DNA from: Liriodendron chinense
Lineage: Eukaryota > Streptophyta > Magnoliopsida > Magnoliales > Magnoliaceae
NCBI GenBank assembly: GCA_003013855.2
Contig: PVNU02004149.1
Span: forward strand, 62,001 to 126,000
Direction of reading: 5' to 3'
Length of the DNA: 64,000 bases
The notes beneath the pieces were generated by a model. The model did not search any database. It saw nothing but the letters and a program-made list of their open reading frames with translations, and had not been told where the DNA came from. Below are positions 34,321 to 47,312 of this stretch, one piece after another (within the stretch, counting starts at the first letter, position 1; each line of letters begins with the position of its first letter). The translations under genes were made by a program, and so were the position numbers.

Positions 34321-35875
34321 ACTATTATTTTCTTCTGCTTTCTCTTCGGACTTTCTTTACTTGATTTCTTCAATGTCCCTTTGAAGTGTCTTTTGTCATC
34401 CAAATGATGAGGCTTCTCTCTTATTCCTACAATCACAAAACCATGCATTAGGTAGGTCTTTCAACATATGAATTGTGTATAGTTAGTGATGAAATGGGGT
34501 TAGAATAAACACTTGTAAGAGCTCAACACACCCCCTAACCAGCATTTTGCTAGTCCCCAGCAAAACATGCGTAAAACAAATCTATCCTCTAAAACTCAAC
34601 TCTCTCTTACAAACATTCTTCTATAAACTTTAAAAGATATAAGTATAATTTTCAGAGACAATCAACAATAGAAATTGAAATCTTAAACCCTCCAAATACC
34701 ATAAATATCCCACATGGAATTCCCACTAATTGATTGACAAAATAGAAGATTTAGAACAAATGTGAATTAGTGTGTAAAGTGAATGCTCATTTCATGAACT
34801 TCAGGGATTACTTTCTTCATAAATCAATCAAACAGAGGATCCAAAGTGTACAGATCAACAACAAGCCTATGACAAGAAATTGCCTTACCGTTCCTTCGAC
34901 GGCTTTCACACTAATTCCTATTCCCAGCTTAGGTTACGGATAGACCTTCCCTTGGTTAGTTAGTATGTAGCCCTTTTCGAAATTTTCTCAACAAATATTC
35001 AATAATAACCAAACTTTCTTTTCTTTTCATACATATTGGATAAGATTTTTACAAATCCATATCTTTCGCTTTTTTATTTTCTCATGAACAGGGATGGACA
35101 AATTCCCCGGCTTAGTTCCTCAACAACTTAAATCACAGTTTAATCAATCCACAAATCTACTAATCCCCTCTATTATGAAAATCGTGTGATGTGAACTAGA
35201 TTCAAAGTTTCAAAGTTTCTATCAATCACTTAATATGGGAATTCATATAGAAATCTACTATATTCAAAATAATTCAAGGATTTCAAAATCATAATATTTC
35301 ATTTCTCATCCTTTTATACTCGTATTTTCTAAAGTACATAGAAACAATGTTTTCCAAGGGAGTTTTGAATTTTCGAAGAATTGAAAATTTTCCCACATGA
35401 TTGCTTGAAATGTACAAAATAGTAGATGATGAGATCTCATCCCCCCAACCAAATCTTACAATGTCCTCAATGTAGCAAGATGTGAATGCAATGATAACAT
35501 GAGAGCAATGACAAAAATAAGAGGAGTGAGGAATGATAGTGTTAGTGCACTTTTCTGTGGCATACTAGTGCACCTTGTTTGTGAATTACTTAGGTCATTG
35601 AGTCTAGTGTTGGTTGACCTTAATGAAGATGAAGACCGAAGACTCAAGACGAATCTGTTGCATCAAGAAAGAAGAAACAGCTAAAAGTGATGCCTTGGTG
35701 AGCCTTAACCATTGTACCTTTCCAAAACCATAAACCTCTAGATGACCATGACCAATAGGCATACCCTTAGTCATCTTAGGTTGGCTTTAGGTGTCCCAAA
35801 AGACCACCAAAAGAATGGCCAAGAGGTTGCATGATCTGCTGCAAAACATAAACAAATCAGCAGAAAAACATGCCT

Positions 35876-36195
35876 GGCCGGGCGCCCGACCAAGTGTCCA
35901 CCGGGCGCCCGACCTATAGGGGAATCCGTCCAATGAGTTGGCCAAGTATTCAGATGGTCATCAGGCGCTCGACCAGTGCAAAAAATGTCCAGCAGCACAA
36001 ACCCATTTGGACTGAATTTCGGACGCCCAACCAAAGTGATCACCGAGCGCCCGACCAGTGAAAGTATGGTCATCGGGCGCTCGACCACACCTTGTCTGGG
36101 CGCCCGACGAACTCCAAATCTATCCAGTGACTAAAACTTTTTTATGGACTGGATTTCGAGTGTCCGACCACAAGTTCACCAGGGGCCCGACCCGG
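35876..36195 (+). repeat. GGGCGCCCGACC array in the U3 of C1
   Basis: About eight exact or degenerate copies of cgggcgcccgacc, often in pairs about 20 bp apart, ending about 40 bp upstream of the TATA box at 36234. Confidence 0.8.
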
Positions 36196-36233
36196 CGCGA
36201 ATATGCCCATTATTTGACCATTGAGAGAAACTT

Positions 36234-36240
36234 TATAAAA
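36234..36240 (+). promoter_or_regulatory. C1 LTR TATA box
   Basis: TATAAAA followed by gtgggg, directly downstream of the GGGCGCCC array. Confidence 0.55.
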
Positions 36241-37704
36241 GTGGGGGATTCATTTTTAGAATGAAAGGAGGGGATTTTGAGGAGATAGAAGCCACCATTG
36301 TTAAAGACCATTAAAAGCTCTATTCCAAACCCATAGCAAGTCGTCTCCTTGTGTTTCATCACAAGCTTGGGCCATTCAATAACAATATGAGAATGAACTT
36401 GTTCCTTCTTGATTCCTAGGAGTTTAGACGCCTTGATCATAGTTAAATTCCTTGTCTAAACACCACCTAGGAGTCCAAATAGGTGTATCCCTCTAGGAAA
36501 CTCATTTCCTATCATTTGTGGAGGTTTCACCATTCCTTAGCACCTTGGGCATCATCAATGGAGCATCACATGCAAGAGAGCTGATCTTGGAGCTAAAGCC
36601 TTGGCAAAGCAGCGGTATCAAAGATCAGGGAGCACAAGGGGAGTTGATTCAAGCACGGGAGAGCAAGAAGAAGCAACCCAAAGTGGCACTACAAAGGGGC
36701 TCAATCCGACAAGTAAGGTTGTCTTTGTTTAGAGTCCATCCACTCAATTCCCTGTGGTAGTTGAGTGTAGATTTTGTTTGTCAAACTTGCATTCTAAGGT
36801 CATTGGCCGATCCTTGGCTTGTTTGTTGAGCCTAAACTCTAAGGACGTTAGCTGTTCCTTGGCCTATTTGTCGGCCTAAAGACTAGGGGTTGTTTGGCAC
36901 TCTTTGGCTCGTTTGTCAGGCTTAAATTCAGAGATGTTTGCCGTTCCTTGGCACGTTTGGCAGGCCTAATAAGTCTCTAAAGAGAGCCACCAACACGGGT
37001 GTAAACATGTAGGTTGGGAGGAACTTGTAAACTCCCCGGTTGGGTGGATCTGATTTAAAACACCTTGGTTGAGAGGAACCAAATTTAAACTCCCTAGTGA
37101 ATGCCGGTGTGCTCAAAGGGTTGAGTACTTGAACCGAGAGTGGAGTAGACAAGTAGTCAAACCACTATACATGCTTGTGTTTGTGATTGTATTTGAGCAC
37201 TTTTCTTATTATGCATTGTGTTCAATTGCTTAATTATGAATATATGCTAGGCACTTGATAGGCACAACCACACACACAAGATGTACTTTCACTCTCATGT
37301 AGGCTTGAGCTCACTTTGATCCATCCTCTATAGTCTACTTGTGTTGCTTAGACTAGGATGTTTATTACTTAAACCATATGCTAGTCTTATGATTGGACCC
37401 ACTTAGGCTTGGAAGCCAAACTGATAATTGCTTACTTAGTTTAAATTGATAAATTACATAAGTAGGCGAAAATATTTTCAAAAGGTCCTAATCCCCCCCC
37501 CAGGACTTAGCCATAATTCTAGTTGCTCCTTAAGCTTCCGCACGCGTATGTGTAGCGTGTCATGTTAGATTACCAGACATAATTTCAGATAGTACCTGAG
37601 AGAGTCAAAGTTGGAATTCTTCCTCCATCTAAACTACTGAAAAACAAATAAACTTAAAAGCAACAAAATCCTATTATACTCTATACCTCCGTCAGACTAG
37701 GAGA

Positions 37705-38242
37705 TCAAGTATCCTGATACAAAGGATCAGTCAAAGGTATGGACATATCTTCTGAGGGAAAGTTCTCAAAGAACAGCTTTAATCGCTGACCATTTGCTTT
37801 GAAAATGTTACCATTCCTTGGATTCAACAACTCGACAGTCCCATATGGATAAATAGTTTTGACAATAAAGGGACCGGTCCATCGAGATCTTAATTTTTCC
37901 AAAAATAAATGAAGCCGAGAATTGTACATAAGGACTTTTTGATTAATCATGAAAGTCTTACGAAGGATGTTCTTATCATGGAACACCTTAATCTTGTCCT
38001 TGTAAATTCTTGCATTCTCATATGCCTCATTCCGGAGTTCTGCAAGTTCATTCAATTGAAGCTTACGTAACGAGCTTGCCTTGTCAGAATCGAAATTCAT
38101 TTTCTTTATTGCCCAATATGCCCTATGTTCTAACTCCACAGGTAATTGACAAGCTTTCCCATAGATAAGTCGATAAGGAGACATTCCAATGGGGGTCTTG
38201 AAAGCAGTACGGTAAGCCCAAAGCGCATCAGTAAGTCGAAGT
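37705..38242 (-). pseudogene. A3 integrase C-terminal part
   Basis: From MSPYRLIYGKACQLPVELEH at 38184 to ...DPLYQDT and a stop at 37705, open for 159 residues. It contains AYWAIKKMNFD, LNELAELRNEAYENARIYKD and RSRWTGPFIVKTIYPYGTVE, typical of Athila integrase ends. Upstream the frame runs into E3 at 38243 and resumes at 56612 on the far side. Confidence 0.88.
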
Positions 38243-41200
38243 TGTCACGCCCCAAACCCGGGGACTGGGCTCACTAAATTTCCGATCACCGACCTTGGTG
38301 CTAACAGCCTCCGTAGTACCCCATTCTCAGTTCCTAGCTCTCATATGCCAGGTTTCAATCATGGGATCCTAACAGGAGGATTTTCAGGGTAAATTCTTTT
38401 TTTTAAAGGAGCATAATCAAAACCATAAAACATCATCAGATATCTACTAATAAGCTTGTTGAGTACAGTGCTGGAAAGGAAAATACAAATGTAACAAAAG
38501 CCCAAAATATCAGGTACATGAACCGCGCTCAACGCTGCTGATGTGCTCTAGTACCTGCAGCATAAACAAACGCGCATAAGCTTCCTACGAAGCTCAGTAG
38601 AGTGCTTGTGTGCGCATGTGATGCATATGACAAGTATACAGATATCAGAGTAAGTGAAAGTAATAGAGGGCTAAGTTACCAGGTTCATGAATGCTATCAG
38701 CCATCCCAAGGCTATGCGATGCAAGGGCCTACATGGCCTAGTGTTACATACTCGAGATGCAATGCAAACACGTCAATCCTCAACTAATCCACATATCAAA
38801 ATGTTTCTCATTTGGGACATCATTGGGGTCTAGTATACTCTGATACTGGCCGCCGCACATCACGCGCATAACCAAGGGAATAGAAAAGATCTCACTATCC
38901 GCCTTGTCAGTGGTATGCCAATGCCCACCCGACTCGCCGATAGCGGACCCATTCCATGAGCTGGTCAGACTCGACCTAGCTCATAGCCCACTGCACCCAA
39001 GCGGATAAGGTCACACCCCTTTCCAACCGACCTCAACACAGTGGGAGGCGGGGCCTACTGGTATTTGGCACTCGGGCGCTCATGTTATCCACTTGGTCTT
39101 GACGTTGGAGCATCCTACTGGTACCACAGGGTTTAGGGACTTTCACCCAAGGACATCCATAGCGCGCCCACGTGCTAGAACATGTTTCCAGTGTCCATCA
39201 CTGCCAACCACGATGTGACTATGGTGGCCATCACCCTGATGCTGCTAGGGTGTGAAGGCGATCGTGACATACATAATACGAAATGCATGAGTCACACAAT
39301 CCAAGTCATGCACCAAACTTACGCATACTGCGCAATCATGTGGGGTGACCCTGTCTCGCACGGGTCCCCTAAGTATAACAAGCCAAAATAGCATGTACTA
39401 TGATTATTCGTGATCCACAACAGGCATACAAATGATGCGTATGGGCATATGAATGAGCAGGGTATTCATTATACTAAGCATGTTATCGGTGTGACATATC
39501 AAGCTAAGTAGACTAGCATGTTACCAAACGTATCATGTGATGTTGGCCTTAAATGGCCCAATATATATAGAGAGAGTGGGACCCGGACTGTGGCCCCATT
39601 AGAAATGTAAAGGTCTTTGTGGCATAGCCCACTTGAGACCACATCGGCCCCATACTTAGGCCTGCACATACAAGATAGGCCGACAAAAATAGGTGTACGG
39701 CATGGATAAAACATATATATCAAAGGAAGGACCATGGTGGGCCCCGCCCACTAGTCAGATAGCAAATATACATCATCGGTCTTAAGAAGTTTCAGTGGTA
39801 GGTATTTAATCACCAAAATTTCCTAAGTGAAGCCCATTCAAATCGGGCCCCACGCATCAGTCAAACGGTTGGCATGCTACACAATGCATCCATCAAGGTG
39901 GAATCCAAAGATGGGCCCAAAACCTTTGGTTGGATGGAAAAATAACCATCACAGTGACCCCAATGAAGTTTTCAATGGTGGGCATCAATGACCACTATCC
40001 TCTGCGGGTGTGGTCCATTTAACGTTTGGATCTGCCCCATTATGGGGGCCATATCTTAAAATGGCATAGAAAAACAGAAGGCCAGCATGAATAAAACAAA
40101 TACATCATGGTGGGACCCACAGGGTGGGCCACCAGCTGGGCAGCGCAAGCACGCACGCTGTCTGCAGTGTGGGACCCCCTAGGGTCGCATTAGTTTTGGG
40201 ATTAAGCTAATATTTGTGTTTTCCCCTCCATCCATATCCATGTGATATTATGAACAGGTTGGATGACAAATAAACATCACTGTAGGGCCTAGGAAAGTTT
40301 CAACGGTGCAAGTCATTATTCCCACTATTTCCCGTGGCATGGTCCACCTGACATTTGGACATGCTTAAATTTTTGGGCTTAGCCACTAAAATTAGCTGGA
40401 AAAACATATGGACAGAATAGATAAAGCTCATACATTTTAGGTGGGTCCCATGAGTGGGCCACCTGCTGGGCAGCCTAACCAGTGGGGCCCAACCAGCCCA
40501 ACCAGCCCAACGAGTGGGCTCAGCCACTTTTTTTTGTTTTTTTCTTCTTCTTTTTTTCTTTTTCTTTCTCATCCAGTGGGGCCCATAGAAGTTTTTGGCC
40601 AAGCTGATATTTTTGTTTTCCCGTCTTCCACACATGTGTGGACTTATGAATAGGTTGGATCTCAAATAAACATCATGGTGGGCCGTAGGAAGGTTCCAAC
40701 GACAGGATCACTGTCCCCACTATTTTCTTTCAAGTGGGGTCCACTTGAGATTTGGATCTGTCTCATTCTTGAGATCATGCCTTAAAATGATCTCCCCAAA
40801 TGGATGGACGGTGTGGATATAACACGTACAACACGGTGGGGCCCATTGAAGTTGGTGACGTCACTTCCGTAGCTAGATAGCTACGCAACGTGTCCGGTAT
40901 TTACTCCCAGCGTCAGAGACGCTGGGAGCCTTATTATTTTATATTTTTTTTCTTTTGTTTTCTTGTTTTTCTCTGGTTTTCATCGAGTGGGGTGATCCAC
41001 TCCATTCATCAGATTCTTCATCTCATGGGGGACCCAAAGAGTCTAATATTGGACAGGTGATACAGCCTACAAACATCAAGATGGGCCAAAGGAAACTCAA
41101 CAGTAGGCATCATTCTCCCCCACTGTTGCATGTGGTGCGGTCCACTTAAGATTTAGATCTGGTTCATATTCGGGACCTGGCCCTAAAACAAGCCGGGAAA

Positions 41201-42886
41201 ACAGATAGACGGTATGGATTCAACACACACATCAAGGTGGGTCCCACGAGTGGGGACCCCACCCAAGCCGCTTGGACGCTGGACAGTTCCAGCGACCCTG
41301 ACGTTGTGAACGTCCAGCGTCTTGACGTTCTCCGTTTTTCTTTTCTTCTTTTGTTTATTTCATGTGGGGCCCATATGAGTGTGATCCACTCCGCTCATCA
41401 GGTTCCCCATCTCATTGGGGACCCAATGAGTCCTATATTGGGCAGCTGACAGGGTTCACAAACATCACTGTGGGCCTAAGAAGTTTCAACAGTGGACATT
41501 ATTGTTTCCACTGTTTTCTATGGTGTGGTCCACCTGAGATCTGGCTCTGCTTCATTTTTGGTGTCCAGCCCTAAAATGGGCTGGAGAAACAGACGGACGG
41601 CGTGGATCGAATACATGCATCAAGTGGGTCCCACGAGTGGGCCCCAATGTTAACGCCCAAAAGGGCTCTCAACCTAGGCGCTGTTGGACATCAGCGTTCT
41701 CTGGACGCTGACTGTCCAGTGGCCCTCGCCTTGACCAGTGGGGTCCACACGTGCAGGATCCACTCCATTCATTAGCTGGGCCATCTCATGGTGGGCCCAA
41801 AATAGTATTGGATCAAGGAAATCCTTGTATTCTTCCTTAATCTAGATCTTTGTCACCAAGTCCACAAGTTGAATGGCAATTAAGCATCATGGTGGGCCAC
41901 ATAAGGTGGTCCACACTGTGGCAGCGTGCGGGGCACGCTGTCCCATAGCATGGCCCACTTGTGGGCCCAAAAATTGAAAGGAAATCAAAGAAAGGGGAGT
42001 TGATGTTCCCTCTTGCACTCACAATAATGGTTGGACGGTTATATGAGGTTGGATTGACGAGGTGGTCCACACTGTGGCAGCGTGTAGGGCATGCTGTCCC
42101 ATAGCATGGCCCACTTGTGGGCCCAAAAATTGAAAGGAAATCAAACAAAGGGGAGTTGATGTTCCCTCTTGCACTCACAATGATGGTTGGACGGTTATAT
42201 GAGGTTGGATTGACGATCGGACGGTCCGGATGATGGTTGGGGCCCTCCAAGCTTTGATCCCCTCCTTCAATTCCTCTAATCTCTCTTTTCTCTCTTCTAA
42301 TCTCACTCAAACCTCTCTCCAAATCCTCTCAAATCTCTTTCTTCTTCTCTCTCTCTCTCTCTCTCTCAAATCTCTTTCTCTTTCTCTCTCCTTTCTTGCA
42401 AATGGGAAAATGAGAAGCCAAACGTATGGAGCCTTATTGTAGAGAAATTAGGACATGAAGGGAATTTTAAGAAATGAGGGGGTGGGATGGTATGGGAGGT
42501 ATGGCTTGAGTTGACTTTGGAGGTGAGAGAGTGATGGGGTGGGTATGATGTGTGTAGACTAGGGTGATGAGATTGGTATGGGTGAGGGTGATGGTGACTG
42601 ATTAGACTTTTTCTTGGGATTTGTGCAAGTGGGGCCCGCGGCACACGCGCGTTTGCGGCGCACCTCGGATTGAGCTAATGATCGCAACTTTCACACCGGG
42701 TATCGCAATGGGGTGTGCTGCGCGGCGTTGGAATCGCAGCGCCTACGCGATTGCCGGGGTATAGGTCTTGGGTCGATGTGGTACTAAAATAGGGTCACGA
42801 TCAAGGCTTGCTAATCTGGTCCATCCAGGACGTACCGACACCAGAAATTAAGCGTACGGAGGGCAAATCAGGGTATGGGTCTTACA
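38243..42886 (-). mobile_element. E3 3' LTR
   Basis: Starts TGTCACGCCCC and ends gggtcttaca on the plus strand, the reverse of the E2 LTR. It pairs with 52080-56611. It carries the conserved hairpin at 38578-38595 and joint hairpins (for example CAGCGTTC-3-GGACGCTG at about 41692-41711). It has a 156-bp tandem duplication (41905-42216) not present in the 5' LTR. Confidence 0.92.
41905..42216. repeat. 156-bp tandem duplication in the E3 3' LTR
   Basis: Two copies, 41905-42060 and 42061-42216, both starting ggtggtccacactgtggcag. The 5' LTR has one copy near 55820-55975, so this arose after insertion or is specific to this LTR. Confidence 0.88.
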
Positions 42887-42905
42887 ACTCTCCACTCCTA
42901 ACAAA
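42887..42905 (-). other. E3 polypurine tract
   Basis: actctccactcctaac next to the LTR reads as a purine-rich gttaggagtggagagt on the minus strand. Confidence 0.8.
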
Positions 42906-43019
42906 AAATTTTGTCCTCGAAATTTGCACTACATACTCAAACTAGCCAAAGATTATAAGAAAAAGGGAATCACATCACTAAATATGCATACTAAGCGAAA
43001 AACAATCATACAGATATAA

Positions 43020-44606
43020 TCAATCATCGAAAAGATGGGGATAAGACTCGCGAATCTCTGCCTCTCGCTCCCACGACGCATCATCTGCACTATAATGACT
43101 CCACTGGACCTTTACCAAAGGAATGTCCTTAGTTCGGAGGACCTGTTCCTTCTGGTCAAGGATACGAACCGGCTGCTCAATGTAAGAAGCATCCTCACGA
43201 ACCTCCAACGGCTGCCAATCTATCACAGGGACCACGTCTGATCCACACTTCCGTAGCTTAGAAACATGAAAAACGTTGTGGACGCCAAACAACTGAAGTG
43301 GCAAGACAAGCTGATATGCCACGGCGCCAACACGCCCAGTGATCTCGAAGGGTTCAATGAATCTCGGGGCAAGCTTCCCCTTGACTCCAAAATGAACCAC
43401 GCCCTTCATGGGTGAGACCCTGAGATACACACGATCCCCAATGGAAAACTCTAGGGGACGACGCCAACGATCTGCAAAACTCTTCTGCCGACTCTGAGCT
43501 TTGCGCATCCTCTGCCTGATGATATCGATAGCCTCAGATATCTTCTCCACAAGCTCGGGACCTAGGAGACGACGCTCTCCAACCTCGGTCCAACAACTAG
43601 GAGACCTACAAGGTCTACCATACAACGCCTCAAAAGGAGCCATACCTATAGTCGCCTGATAGCTGTTCTTATATGCAAACTCAGCCAAACACAGGTGTTT
43701 ATCTCAACTACCTGAGAAATCCAACACGCAAGCTCGAAGCATGTCCTCAAGGATCTGGTTGACCCTCTCAGTCTGTCCATCAGTCTGAGGATGATATGTG
43801 GTGCTGAACTTCAAGGCAGGCCCCATCGCGTTCTAAAAACTCCTCCAGAACCGCGACGTAAATCTTGGATCTCGGTCAGAAACGATCGAAACTGGGACAC
43901 CGTGTAGTCTCACAATCTCATCGATAAACAATTCTGCAAGTTGATCTAATGGCCAGGTCGCACGTATCACAAGAAAATGTGCCGACTTCGTCAAACGATC
44001 AACGACAACCCAAATGGCATCATGACTGCGAGCAGTCCTCGGCAATCCCATAATAAAGTCTGTGGTCACATGCTCCCATTACCACAACGGGACACTCAAT
44101 GGCTACAAGGGACCTGGGGGTTTGCGATGATCGGCCTTGACACGCTGGCAAGTGTCACACTCAGCCACAAAACTGGCAATCTGACACTTCATACCAGCCC
44201 AGAAATACTCCTCCTCATATCACGGTACATCTTGGTAGAGCCTGGGTGAATTGTGAACCTTGATCGGTGTGCCTCCTCCATAAGATCTCTGCGCAACTGA
44301 GGAATATCTGGGACACACAACCGACCCCTGAAATGAAGTCCACCATCTGACCTAATCTGCCAATCTGTATGACCCTCTGACGCAGCCTCTGCTCGATAAT
44401 CCTGCAACGTCTGATCAGCCTGTTGAGCCTCGATCACCTTAGAAATAAGAGAGGGTTGAATCGATAAGCTCGATAACTCCACGATAGAAGACTGCAGGCT
44501 CAGCTCAAAATCATACTCGGCAACTTCCTCGAGCATCCTCCACTCCCGGACCATCATATGCGCCACCAGGCCTCGTGGCTGACAGCTAAGGGCATCTGCC
44601 ACCACG
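43020..44606 (-). pseudogene. E3 integrase with chromodomain
   Basis: Reading leftwards: ADALSCQPRGLVAHMMVRE links RNase H to integrase; HRSRFTIHPGS begins the zinc domain; TTDFIMGLPRT and VSIVSDRDPRF carry the two catalytic Asp residues; YHPQTDGQTERVNQ the Glu. A 223-residue open frame from 43688 to 43020 holds SIGDRVYLRVSPM, APRFIEPFEI and the chromodomain PVRILDQKEQVLRTKD, VKVQWSHY, ASWERE. Stops after RFWRSF (CAG to TAG) and in GSWDKHL (TGG to TGA), and a frame change near 44100-44250, inactivate it. All catalytic residues are present, unlike in E2. Confidence 0.92.
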
Positions 44607-45349
44607 TTAGCTGTAACGCCCCAAAATTCAACGCCCGAATATACCGCCCGAGAACAAATTTTTGAGCGCTACTAAGGTAATAACTACAGGAATACAAATA
44701 ATAGTAGCAATTTTTTTCTTTAAAGCATTTTTTTTTTGCTTATTATTTTTCTACTAAACCATATCCATACTCTTATTCCAACTTACATCATAAAATAAAT
44801 TATAAATGTTCATAATTCACAAACATGACACTGATATACTCATCTACGATTCTATTAACTTAAAACTAAATAAAATATATAAAAATAAATAAAAACGTCT
44901 TTATTAGAGTTGGCGTTCTCCTCCTCCTGGATTTTCACTATGTCCTCAACTTGTGCCTTGTCCTCGAAAGATTCCATGTCACCTCTTGAACCTACAGTTC
45001 CCTAAGAAGGGTGAGCAAAACAATGCCCAGCGAGTAGGAGTACTTACTCCACTCCATAATATGAATCACGCATCCAAGTAAACAGATAAAAAGAATCAAA
45101 ACATAACTATTCAGTTTGTAAATTATAGAATGCCATGCTCACATTTTTTCCACCCCACAATGACACATTCATTAACATTAAACACACATCTCATAATGAA
45201 TTTTCATACAGCATGCATAAATCAACCATATACGTGGCCTTTAATACAAGGTCTTTAGTCAGGTTTCACACAAGTAAATCAGTCATACGAGGTTACGCCT
45301 GAAAAATAGTATCACAACCAATCACAACCAGACAGGTGAGGTACATTCC

Positions 45350-45535
45350 AATCCTGACATGGTACGCCCGATCCTGACACGGGTCGCATTCCTGACGAGA
45401 CGCAATTGCTCCGATCCTGACACGGTACGCCCGATCCTGACACGGGTCGCATTCTCAATGAGAAAACAATTGCCCCGATCCTGACACGGGTACGATCCGA
45501 TCCCAACACGGGACGCATTCTCGACGGGAAAACAT
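45350..45535. repeat. 63-bp tandem repeat in S1
   Basis: Three copies with starts at about 45350, 45413 and 45477. Each contains two gatcctgacacggg words and ends with a 'gcattc...aattgc' like stretch. Confidence 0.85.
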
Positions 45536-47261
45536 ACCACACTTGATGGTTTCCCATATTCCAGTTCATCCAATGATGTATCCATACATAGGTGTCCCCA
45601 TAACCACACCCATATCCATCCTACACAAACTTAACCACGCTTAACCACACCCATATACACTGACCATGCTTAACCGTACTTGGATAGTCATGATTAAGAA
45701 CCATTTCCATACCCCTACTCTGATTTAATTCCATGGACTTAACCTCACCATAAACCGCTCTATGCATGGGTCCATCATATGTGATCATATAATCATAAAC
45801 ATGTGATAATGAGAATTTACTGCATGTTAACACAATTTAATGAATCAAACAACATAACTATTTAAGAAACAAATCAAGTGCATATATATCAAGATGGCAA
45901 GAATGCATCCACATTATGAAACACAGCATTTTAAGGGTTTAAGAACTTTAAACTAAACTATAACCATACATTCAAAGAGAATAGACAGGTGTTGTCCCCA
46001 CAATTTCGCTTAATTTGACTGTTTAGGAGGTCTAATGTGTACCAAATTTATTTTACAGTTTTAAGACTTGCTGGTCTAAGCATTTGGTGGTTTAGATTGG
46101 ACAAAATATTCCTCAATGGGACCTAAAAGTTGGAGTCCAATCAGATTAAAATTCTGTTATTTTTCAATGTGTCAATCCCATTATTTCAAGTGGTGTGGGT
46201 CACCTAGAACCCCGTTCTGGCCCATATTTTTATGGTGAATCCCACACAACCCAACAAACAGTGTGGACGAGGTGGATTTATCCAAAAGTTCACATGTGGG
46301 GCCTATAAGTGCCTGTTGTCCCCACTTTAAAATCTGCTCACCTTCAGATTTATATTGTATTACATCGTCCACTATTTGAGACGGTATGGCCCACTCGGTT
46401 ATCGAAACCCTCTGAAATTTAATTTCCAGCCTCCTGATATAGTAATGTAATAAATGAGTGGTATAGATTTGACAGAAAGCTTAGGGTGGGGCCCACGAAT
46501 TACCCGCTGTTCATGAGAGATAAATTCAGAATTTTCTGCACAATTGCAGAAAATTCAGCAAGATAGTCCAATTTGTAGAAGTTGGTGTGGTCCGCTCGGG
46601 TCTCGGATTAAGCTGAAATTTGGTGGGCTATCAAAACACATGATGAAGTAAACTTGGTCAGAGTAGATATAGAAAAGTACATCAGGGTGGGGTCCAAATG
46701 TGGACCCCCAATTGCTGCTCGTCCGCCCCTTGCGTCAGCAGTCATGACGCTACTAGACTGGCAGCGTCCTTGGGGTGCTGAAGAGTCCAGCAACCCATTG
46801 TTTTATTTTATTTTTTTATATATGTATCCACACAAGACAGGGCCCACTAGGTTGAGATCCAATCCATCCATTGAATTATTCGGGCCTTTAGTCCACCCAA
46901 TAAATTTGATTGTTGCATAGATCGAAAAATTATAAAACAAAGATAGTGGTTTTATTCCCTTTTTAATGGTTGGGTATATTTCTTCCACCTTGGCCCACTT
47001 AAATATCAGATTCCTTTTAAATCTGGGCCCACAAGCAAACGTAAACTATAATATATGATGAATGGCATAGACTTAATCAAAGTAACATAATTGATCTACT
47101 AAACAAAACACAAATGCGCAAATTCAAACTATGATGTGGAGTGAGTATTTCCGTAGACTCACCAATTGTCAATCCGATCCGAGATTTTGAAGATGAGAAT
47201 AACAAAGAAAACCAATCTTCGGCCCACTACAAAATACTACCTCCTTCCTCCCAATCGACGG

Positions 47262-47312
47262 TCATATGATGATGATGATGATGGATGATGATGATGGATG
47301 GTAGGGATTTGA
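47262..47312. repeat. (GAT)n microsatellite in S1
   Basis: Imperfect run of gatgatgatg with ggatgg interruptions. Confidence 0.85.

Larger units (their letters stand above)
32973..34528 (-). mobile_element. A3 3' LTR (Athila, minus strand)
   Basis: Starts TGTTCGCTTCCCC and ends gagctcaaca. It is similar along its whole length to 58852-60436. A reversed polypurine tract (caccccctaacc) follows at 34529, so the internal region lies to the right. Length 1556 bp. No coding sequence. Confidence 0.9.
35540..37587 (+). mobile_element. C1: solo LTR, probably Ty1-copia (SIRE-like)
   Basis: TGTTAGTGCAC to ...cataatttca, flanked by perfect GATAG duplications (35535-35539 and 37588-37592) and splitting an Athila tail that is continuous in A5. 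Length 2048 bp. The end, with 'aaaatattttcaaaaggtcctaatccccccccc', resembles the 3' ends of plant Copia LTRs; the lineage is my inference. No ORF of note. A TATAAAA at 36234-36240 sets the plus orientation. Confidence 0.8.
34529..37704 (-). mobile_element. A3 3' noncoding tail, interrupted by C1
   Basis: 34529-35534 and 37593-37704 together correspond to the A1 tail (20419-21555) and the A5 tail (60437-61660). No supportable ORF. The invariant 33-base block is at 34880-34912. The gap is the Copia-like solo LTR C1 with target duplication GATAG. Confidence 0.8.
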
